From: JAUZRW01 sp034437755
Lineage (GTDB): Bacteria > Chloroflexota > Anaerolineae > Aggregatilineales > Phototrophicaceae
Direction of reading: 5' to 3'
DNA: 15,666 bases
Assembly: GCA_034437755.1 (NCBI GenBank)
Contig: DAOTTV010000025.1
Span: 1-15,666, forward strand
Part shown: piece after piece, positions 1 through 4,615 of the stretch
Layout: each line of letters begins with the position of its first letter
Position numbering within the stretch: position 1 is the stretch's first letter
The notes under the pieces: model-generated
Databases searched by the model: none
Seen by the model: the letters and a program-made list of their open reading frames with translations, nothing else
Told to the model about the DNA's origin: nothing
Translations under genes and position numbers: made by a program

Positions 1-160
1 ACTACTCAGGTAGAGTCTTCTTGTGGGGGGTCACCCCACGCCCCAGCAGGGGATGTCTCCCCTGCACCCCAGTTTTGCCGACCGCAAAGCGTTCGGCGGG
101 TACAGGTTCAAAGGACGATCGTCCTTTGTGGGGGGTCGGAGGCAACGCCCCTGAGTAGTT
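1..160. repeat. Repeat element with 10-bp inverted ends and packed hairpins (MITE/REP-like)
   Basis: The segment starts with ACTACTCAGG (1-10) and ends with its exact reverse complement (150-159). A 12-mer, TTGTGGGGGGTC, occurs twice inside in direct orientation (21-32 and 126-137). Four stem-loops are packed between: 23-28/34-39, an 8-bp perfect stem 46-53/58-65, 77-85/89-97 with one mismatch, and a 20-bp perfect palindrome at 109-128. No ORF of note lies inside. The layout fits a small non-autonomous repeat (MITE or REP type). The true left edge may lie before the window, so the end-to-end length is uncertain. I do not recognise a named family. Confidence 0.5.
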
Positions 161-498
161 ACAAAAAAGTCATAAAAATGACCTCAGCATACTTGTAATT
201 TTTTGTAATTTTTAATAGCATGAGGACTGTAGCAAGAGCAATGATACGATCGTCCTATACAAAATGACCACTGACTGACGTTTGGTACATTGCATCTAAA
301 CCCTGATTTGCTACACTAATTCAGGGAGTAAACGAGTGACATAGGATACTCGATAAAACTCCAACCCTATCTACCCTTTTTTTTACTGGCAGGTCGAGCA
401 TGATCTGCCAGCTTCTTCAGCGATACCCTTGACATTATCACTTGAGAAGAGACGATGAGCGGCTTTGCGATAATCAGCAGAGTCGCTGTCGGCTATCC
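161..498. other. AT-rich gene-free stretch between the repeat and the first gene
   Basis: No convincing gene is seen here. It contains a small stem GTCAT/ATGAC (169-173/178-182), two tandem copies of the 10-mer TGTAATTTTT (194-203, 204-213), a second copy of the 11-mer ACGATCGTCCT found in the upstream palindrome (246-256 versus 115-125), a stem CCCTGA/TCAGGG (301-306/321-326), and a 10-bp stem (386-395/402-411, one G-U pair) with a T8 run on its 5' side (377-384). Base composition is clearly more AT-rich than the coding DNA downstream. Confidence 0.5.
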
Positions 499-879
499 TC
501 ATGCGAGTACATGCTCCACAATACCGATACGAATTAACTCGCGCCGCAAGCGGTTGAGTTCGTTTTGGGCATAGTGATGATAGGCGCAACTGGTCGCATG
601 ATGACACTTGAGCGCCTGCTGATAGCTGACGTGCAGATGATTGAGAAACGTTTGCAAGTGCCAATCAATCAAGCCCGTCTCCTCTGGGCAGATGTGATAG
701 GCAAGGCGCGATACGACTTTCTGTATAAGATGAAGCGTCGATAACAGCGCGATGTCGTCCTGCTGGGTTGGAGACTGTGCGCTGACGTTACGCAAGATGA
801 TGAAATCAGTCTCCACAGCGTGCCACCACAATTGGACTTTCGTTGCATCTGGCGGAATGTAGCGATGTAATGCACCCAT
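499..879 (-). CDS. Hypothetical protein, ~126 aa, unrecognised
   Basis: The open frame extends to an ATG at 936 (145 aa), but I prefer the ATG at 879. It has AAGAGG 8 nt upstream and begins MGALHRYIPP, and a perfect TATAAT lies inside the longer version (plus-strand 925-930), which fits a promoter giving a ~40-nt leader. The product has no signal peptide or membrane segment. It is rich in His, Leu and Gln, probably helical, with several Cys (an HICPEE segment and a C-HHATSC cluster) that could bind metal, though this is only suggested by composition. I do not recognise a family. The gene is less GC-rich than its neighbours and adjoins a repeat element, which would fit recent acquisition. The stop is TGA. 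Confidence 0.5.
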   Translation of the reverse strand: MGALHRYIPPDATKVQLWWHAVETDFIILRNVSAQSPTQQDDIALLSTLHLIQKVVSRLAYHICPEETGLIDWHLQTFLNHLHVSYQQALKCHHATSCAYHHYAQNELNRLRRELIRIGIVEHVLA

Positions 880-924
880 GTTTCGTGCCTCTTTGACCTT
901 GATTAAATCTAAATTCTTATGGTC

Positions 925-930
925 ATTATA
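925..930 (-). promoter_or_regulatory. Putative -10 box for the 499-879 gene
   Basis: The minus strand reads TATAAT, a perfect match to the sigma-70 -10 hexamer, in a very AT-rich stretch. No good -35 is seen at 16-18 bp; a TTGAAA is present but too close (13 bp). It lies 46 bp upstream of the preferred start at 879. Confidence 0.35.
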
Positions 931-1003
931 TGTCATATTTTATTTTCAATTAATTAAGAGGCTGCACAATTTACCTTGATATATTCATGTATGATTTTTG
1001 TCA

Positions 1004-1136
1004 TCAGGGTAAAGTTGTAGGGCATCTCTACGCCCTGAATCAACCCTACCCAAATGACGTGTGCGATGTACAATAGAACGCTGTTCCGTCCACGGATTTT
1101 CATATCTGATCATAATCAGGATGCGGCTGTCCTGAT
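1004..1136 (+). promoter_or_regulatory. Structured rpsD leader with mutually exclusive hairpins
   Basis: Several complementary segments compete in this 5' region: TCAGGG (1004-1009) with CCCTGA (1033-1038), AGGGC (1019-1023) with GCCCT (1032-1036), and GTAGGG (1017-1022) with CCCTAC (1044-1049). Nearer the gene, ATCAG (1115-1119) can pair either with CTGAT (1106-1110) or, extended to ATCAGGA (1115-1121), with TCCTGAT (1130-1136). The last stem ends 15 nt before the ribosome-binding site. S4 is a known translational autoregulator in other bacteria, so this is a candidate regulatory leader. That role is inference; a TACAAT at 1069-1074 could be a -10 but lacks a clear -35. Confidence 0.3.
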
Positions 1137-1166
1137 GAAGGTAATCACAATAGAGGTGTAGAACAC

Positions 1167-1793
1167 ATGGCATCATATCACGGCCCAAAGGCGAAGGTAC
1201 AACGCCGCTTTGGCGAAATGCTGATCGCCCGTCCAAAATATTCTCGGATTCTCGACAAACGCTCCTACCCCCCCGGTCAGCATGGGCGCGAGAAGTCATT
1301 CCGCAGTGGTCGTCGCTCCAGCTTCGGCTTGCAGTTGGATGAAAAGCAGAAGTTAGCATTCATCTACAACATCCGCGAGCGGCAAATGCGTAACTATTAT
1401 AACCGTGCGAACCAAATGCCGGGACAAACGGGTGATAACCTGTTAATCCTGCTCGAGCGTCGCCTCGATAATCTCGTGTACAAAGCGGGCTTCGGCGCGA
1501 CCATCTGGGCGGCACGGCAGATGGTGGTACACGGTCACATTTTGATTAACGACAAACGTCTCGACTTGCCGAGCTACGAAGTAAAAGCCGGCGACGTGAT
1601 CGCCGTGCGCGATAAAATGCGTAAGAACGTCCACATCATCGAATGGGTCGAGCAAGTCGGCGCATACCCGCCCTATCTCGATGTGAATAAAGACCAGTTC
1701 AGCGCGACTGTCACCCGCTTGCCGGAAGAAGGCGAAGTGCAAGTGCCGGTTAACATTCAGCTAGTGGTCGAATATTACAACCGCCTGACCTAA
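1167..1793 (+). CDS. rpsD: 30S ribosomal protein S4
   Basis: A primary-assembly protein of the small ribosomal subunit that binds 16S rRNA and helps set decoding accuracy. At 208 aa it has the usual family length. The signature blocks are in order: KRSYPPGQHG (31-40), FGLQLDEKQKL (53-63), ERQMRNYY (71-78), LLERRLDNLVY (95-105) opening the S4 RNA-binding fold, RQMVVHGHILIN (117-128) and PSYEVKAGDVI, ending in VVEYYNRLT. The N-terminal zinc-knuckle cysteines of C+ S4 proteins are absent (first 40 residues have no Cys), so this is the zinc-free type. Start ATG has AGAGGTG 8 nt upstream. It is monocistronic here, with no rpsM, rpsK or rpoA beside it, as in Bacillus. Confidence 0.97.
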   Translation: MASYHGPKAKVQRRFGEMLIARPKYSRILDKRSYPPGQHGREKSFRSGRRSSFGLQLDEKQKLAFIYNIRERQMRNYYNRANQMPGQTGDNLLILLERRLDNLVYKAGFGATIWAARQMVVHGHILINDKRLDLPSYEVKAGDVIAVRDKMRKNVHIIEWVEQVGAYPPYLDVNKDQFSATVTRLPEEGEVQVPVNIQLVVEYYNRLT

Positions 1794-1832
1794 GCAGCGG
1801 CGCGCCATCGGCAGTCGTCGTCGCTCGCAAAT

Positions 1833-1858
1833 GCCCTATCGCACGATGGGGCGCTTTT
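1833..1858 (+). terminator. Weak rho-independent terminator after rpsD
   Basis: Stem GCCCTATC / GATGGGGC (1833-1840/1845-1852, one G-U pair) with a 4-nt GCAC loop, followed by GCTTTT. It starts 39 bp after the rpsD stop. The T run is short, so efficiency is doubtful. Confidence 0.45.
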
Positions 1859-2042
1859 GGGTCTGTCGTATCTTGCGTGGTCAAGCTCTTTTTGTCCCCT
1901 TTTTGTTGATGTGTCACCAATCACAGACGGGTTCGCTGTAGCAAACCCTTACATCTGCCGGCTTATCCTTTTATTTTTTGAATGACCAAGATAGTTCATT
2001 AGGGCTGCGGGGGGCAAAGCCCCTGCCACAAAAAACCACGCG
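1859..2042. other. Gene-free hairpin-rich stretch, with a REP-like stem-loop
   Basis: No gene is seen. A stem GGGTTCGC/GCAAACCC (1929-1936/1941-1948, one mismatch, TGTA loop) is followed by an AT-rich stretch. A G-rich stem-loop GGGGC-AAA-GCCCC (2011-2023) then follows. Twelve of its 14 bases (GGGGCAAAGCCCCT) match GAGGCAACGCCCCT at 139-152 in the repeat at the left edge, suggesting two members of one dispersed repeat family. Confidence 0.4.
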
Positions 2043-2088
2043 AACTCCCAAAGAGCCGCGTTTTTGTCTCGCAAGTTGGGAGTTTTTT
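2038..2088 (+). terminator. Rho-independent terminator with a competing inner hairpin
   Basis: A perfect 9-bp stem AACTCCCAA / TTGGGAGTT (2043-2051/2076-2084) runs into TTTTTT (2083-2088). Overlapping it is a second possible stem ACGCG / CGCGT (2038-2042/2057-2061) followed by TTTTT (2061-2065). The 5' arm of the larger stem is the loop of the smaller one, so only one can form. It may simply close the rpsD unit. The promoter of the next gene lies downstream of it, which argues against attenuation of that gene. Confidence 0.6.
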
Positions 2089-2110
2089 CCTAGATTTGCC
2101 AAACCCACCT

Positions 2111-2158
2111 TTAGCAGACTGTGCGAAACTTGCTATACTCAAGGGTAACGGTTAACCG
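2111..2158 (+). promoter_or_regulatory. Promoter of the first kinase gene, with a palindrome at the start site
   Basis: TTAGCA (2111-2116, 4/6 to the -35) and TATACT (2134-2139, 5/6 to the -10) are 17 bp apart, with an extended -10 TGC. The perfect 10-bp palindrome CGGTTAACCG (2149-2158) sits around the expected transcription start and could be an operator; no regulator gene is visible. Confidence 0.5.
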
Positions 2159-2184
2159 AAATCATACTAGGCAAACAGCGCACC

Positions 2185-4170
2185 ATGGCGACGAAATCAG
2201 ATTGTGAGACCCAACATTACTACGTCGGCGCGACCATCGATGATCGCTATCACCTGACTGAATTCATCGGCGCGGGTGGGATGGCGTGCGTTTACCGCGC
2301 ACAAGAGACCGGATCGCCCCATACCTATGCCATCAAATTCCTCAAGTCAGAGTATCACAATCAAGATTACCTGATCGAATACTTCCGCGAAGAAGCCAGC
2401 AGTATGCGCGATCTCGCACATCCCAATATCGTGCGCTTCTATCGCTTCGTCAACCACACCAGCTACAGCTACATCATCATGGATTACGTCGATGGCTTCT
2501 CGCTGGCGGATATTATCAAGCGCATGTACAAGCGCGGCGACGAAATCCCGCTGGATGAAGTGATCCGCATCATGACGCAGGTCGCCCGTGCAATTGATGC
2601 CATCCACCGCGAGGGTTACGTCCACCGCGATATTAAGCCCGGCAACGTCCTCATCCAGCGCCAAAGCGGGCAAACCTTTCTCACTGATCTCGGCATCACG
2701 ACTGCCAGCAACACGCGTATGGAAGGCGCGGGTACAGTCGCCTATATGCCGCCGGAGATGATGGAAACGTGGGTTGCCGATCATCGAGCTGATATTTACA
2801 GCTATGGCATTATGCTCTTCGAGATGCTGGCGAAAGAGCGTCCATTTCGCGTGGATAAGGGCTTGCGCGGGCGCGATGCCGAGAGCAACCTGAAGAACAA
2901 GCACAAGAGTGCCCCCGTGCCCGACATCACCGACTATCGCAGGGATTTACCAGCAGAGTTGAACACGATCATGCAGAAGGCACTCGCCAAAGATCCCGAT
3001 CATCGCTATGAGAGCGTGTTAGCGTTCACAAAAGACGTGCATCGCGTCCTCAAGCCCAAGCTCTCGGCAGATATGCAGGATTTCACGGCGATCACGCATC
3101 GCTTCATTGATGCGCCGGATATGATGACCGGCCCCGCGCCGGCCGTACAAGAGCCGGAGAATAACACGCTGATCTATGCCATGCTGACCGTCGGGCTGGT
3201 GGCGATTGTGCTGGCAGGTGTCGTACTGTTCAGCGGTCTGCGCGATGACCCACGGATTAGTGATGACCGCACGCCGAGCAACACCCCCGCCCCCACGCTA
3301 ACCGCGACACCCGTCATCACAGCAACGCCCAATCCCATCTCGCGCCAACCCGTTTATACGCTGGTACAGGGCATCAATGCGCTAGCGGAAATCGACGGCG
3401 AGAGGCTGGCGATTCCATCGGCAGAAGATGGCGCGTTGCAATATTTGCGCGTAGGGATGGTCGATGGCTTCCGCGTGCAATACGTCGTCAGCGATAGCAC
3501 AGATGTCACGCGCTCCGGCATCGCCTTCCGCGTGCAGGATAACGCTAACTATCAAGCCTTCCGCATCAATCCGCAGACCGGCGCGTGGCAATTCGTGGAT
3601 GTGATCGACAATGAGGAGACGGTGCAGAAAAGCGGCACGATCGACGCGGTGCCGGCAACCGTGACGCTGACCGGACGCGAAGATTATTTTCAAGTCGAGC
3701 TTGGCGATCGCAGTGCGTTTATCGTGTCATCGCTCTTTGATCGGGGTAGTCTCGCCCTCTACGTCGAGGGAACGGGCGAACTCGTGCTGGATGCGCTGGA
3801 TGTCGCGCTGATCGGGCCCGAAGCGCAGACCGCCGTCCAAGCCTCGCCAACGCCAGCCGAGGGCATTGCTGACCCGCGTCGCTTCTTACGCGCTGATTTA
3901 GAGGCGATGCTCGCGACCAATGACCTGCTCAACAGCGCGATCGACTGCCCGCGCTACATCGACGTGTACGAAACGCTAGAACGTCATCTGGATAGCAGTA
4001 ACCGCGAGGTGCGTCTGCTAGCGCAGGATACAATCGACGCGGGCGAAGTGATTTACTCGCGCTGTCGTGCCGAAAGCCCCGATGCGCCGCTGACGTTCAT
4101 CACCGCTTTTCAGGATTATCTCGCATGGGAAGAGAACCTGCGCGACATCCAGAGCGAGCTAGCCAATTAG
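2185..4170 (+). CDS. Receptor-type Ser/Thr protein kinase (Hanks/PknB family), DLG variant
   Basis: A 661-aa membrane kinase that would phosphorylate cytoplasmic Ser/Thr residues in response to an outside cue. The kinase domain (about 22-290) shows the glycine loop GAGGMACV (29-36), Lys51 in AIKFL, the alpha-C Glu in FREE (67-70), HRDIKPGN (147-154), activation-segment start DLG (168-170) where DFG is usual, GTVAYMPPE (183-191) with PPE for APE, and Asp203. One membrane helix spans about 328-351, followed by a Pro/Thr-rich linker (361-385). The outer part has a beta-rich segment (about 390-545; GIAFRVQDNANY 445-456) resembling LamG/DUF1080-like jelly rolls of Chloroflexota sensors, then a helical tail (561-661) with two Cys that could pair. 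All catalytic Asp/Lys/Asn residues are kept, so it should be active. Start ATG lacks a strong Shine-Dalgarno. It is monocistronic with its own promoter. Confidence 0.92.
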   Translation: MATKSDCETQHYYVGATIDDRYHLTEFIGAGGMACVYRAQETGSPHTYAIKFLKSEYHNQDYLIEYFREEASSMRDLAHPNIVRFYRFVNHTSYSYIIMDYVDGFSLADIIKRMYKRGDEIPLDEVIRIMTQVARAIDAIHREGYVHRDIKPGNVLIQRQSGQTFLTDLGITTASNTRMEGAGTVAYMPPEMMETWVADHRADIYSYGIMLFEMLAKERPFRVDKGLRGRDAESNLKNKHKSAPVPDITDYRRDLPAELNTIMQKALAKDPDHRYESVLAFTKDVHRVLKPKLSADMQDFTAITHRFIDAPDMMTGPAPAVQEPENNTLIYAMLTVGLVAIVLAGVVLFSGLRDDPRISDDRTPSNTPAPTLTATPVITATPNPISRQPVYTLVQGINALAEIDGERLAIPSAEDGALQYLRVGMVDGFRVQYVVSDSTDVTRSGIAFRVQDNANYQAFRINPQTGAWQFVDVIDNEETVQKSGTIDAVPATVTLTGREDYFQVELGDRSAFIVSSLFDRGSLALYVEGTGELVLDALDVALIGPEAQTAVQASPTPAEGIADPRRFLRADLEAMLATNDLLNSAIDCPRYIDVYETLERHLDSSNREVRLLAQDTIDAGEVIYSRCRAESPDAPLTFITAFQDYLAWEENLRDIQSELAN

Positions 4171-4218
4171 CCCGTTTGCTCAAGCTGACTATGGCTGTTA
4201 TGGGCGAACGCCCTTTGC

Positions 4219-4224
4219 TATACT
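4219..4224 (+). promoter_or_regulatory. Extended -10 of the Nif11 gene
   Basis: TATACT preceded by TGC. The 10-mer TTGCTATACT (4215-4224) is identical to that before the first kinase gene (2130-2139). No good -35 is seen, as is usual for extended -10 promoters. The site lies 47 bp before the start codon. Confidence 0.45.
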
Positions 4225-4270
4225 TAGCCCACTTTAATCTCATGAGATGCTATCAATGGAGTGAACGGAT

Positions 4271-4540
4271 ATGGCTGTTGAAACTGCCCTCAAATTTCTA
4301 GAGCGTATGGAGCGCGAAGAGACTCTCCGCACCCAACTTTACATCAGCAAGCCAGAAGATATACAGAAACTATCAGAATTTGCGCGCGGTAAGGGCTTTG
4401 TCATCTCGCCGGCAGATTTAGCGGCGGCGCTGAACCAGTATCAGCCGAAGTTCCCGACGGGATCAATCGAACCGCTCAAGGAATATCTGGAAGAATACAA
4501 GCGTCTAGCCGCCGGCGACGCGCAAGCGAGCGACGACTGA
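4271..4540 (+). CDS. Nif11-domain small protein
   Basis: An 89-aa acidic protein. The pattern MAVETALKFLERMEREETLRTQL, then a stretch around E-FARGKGFVISPADL (37-50) is typical of the Nif11 domain, known from nitrogen-fixation loci of unknown role and from leader peptides of RiPP precursors. After the domain comes a helical segment (about 66-81) and a short tail AAGDAQASDD. There is no double-Gly cleavage site followed by a Cys/Ser/Thr-rich core, and no lanthionine synthetase or other maturase nearby, so a RiPP precursor is unlikely. GGAG stands 9 nt before the ATG. It follows the kinase gene by 100 bp, has its own -10, and converges on the 914-aa gene. Function unknown. Confidence 0.7.
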   Translation: MAVETALKFLERMEREETLRTQLYISKPEDIQKLSEFARGKGFVISPADLAAALNQYQPKFPTGSIEPLKEYLEEYKRLAAGDAQASDD

Positions 4541-4565
4541 TGCAGTCGTGTTCAGCATGACACAA

Positions 4566-4609
4566 GCACCCGCGACACCGCGCCCGTCAGGGATGGTGGT
4601 CGCGGGTGC
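4566..4609. terminator. Strong hairpin between convergent genes
   Basis: An 11-bp perfect stem GCACCCGCGAC / GTCGCGGGTGC (4566-4576/4599-4609), extended by ACC/GGT across a one-base bulge, fills the 75-bp gap between the Nif11 gene and the minus-strand gene. Neither side has a T run, so it is not a textbook intrinsic terminator; a bidirectional terminator or mRNA 3'-end stabiliser is the likeliest role. Confidence 0.5.
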
Positions 4610-4615
4610 GCTATA

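Noticed and set aside
1..160. CRISPR-like array
   Set aside because: Repeats are inverted and only one 12-mer recurs; there is no regular spacing of repeats and spacers.
377..411. T8 run and 10-bp stem as terminator for the 499-879 gene
   Set aside because: On the minus strand the run is A8 after the stem, and on the plus strand the T run precedes the stem; neither orientation gives an intrinsic terminator.
383..498. Frameshifted continuation of the 499-879 gene in the adjacent frame
   Set aside because: An open frame exists to 383, but without homologues there is nothing to show that the two parts belong together.
4271..4540. RiPP precursor peptide
   Set aside because: Nif11-like leader but no GG site, no Cys/Thr/Ser-rich core and no modification enzymes in the window.
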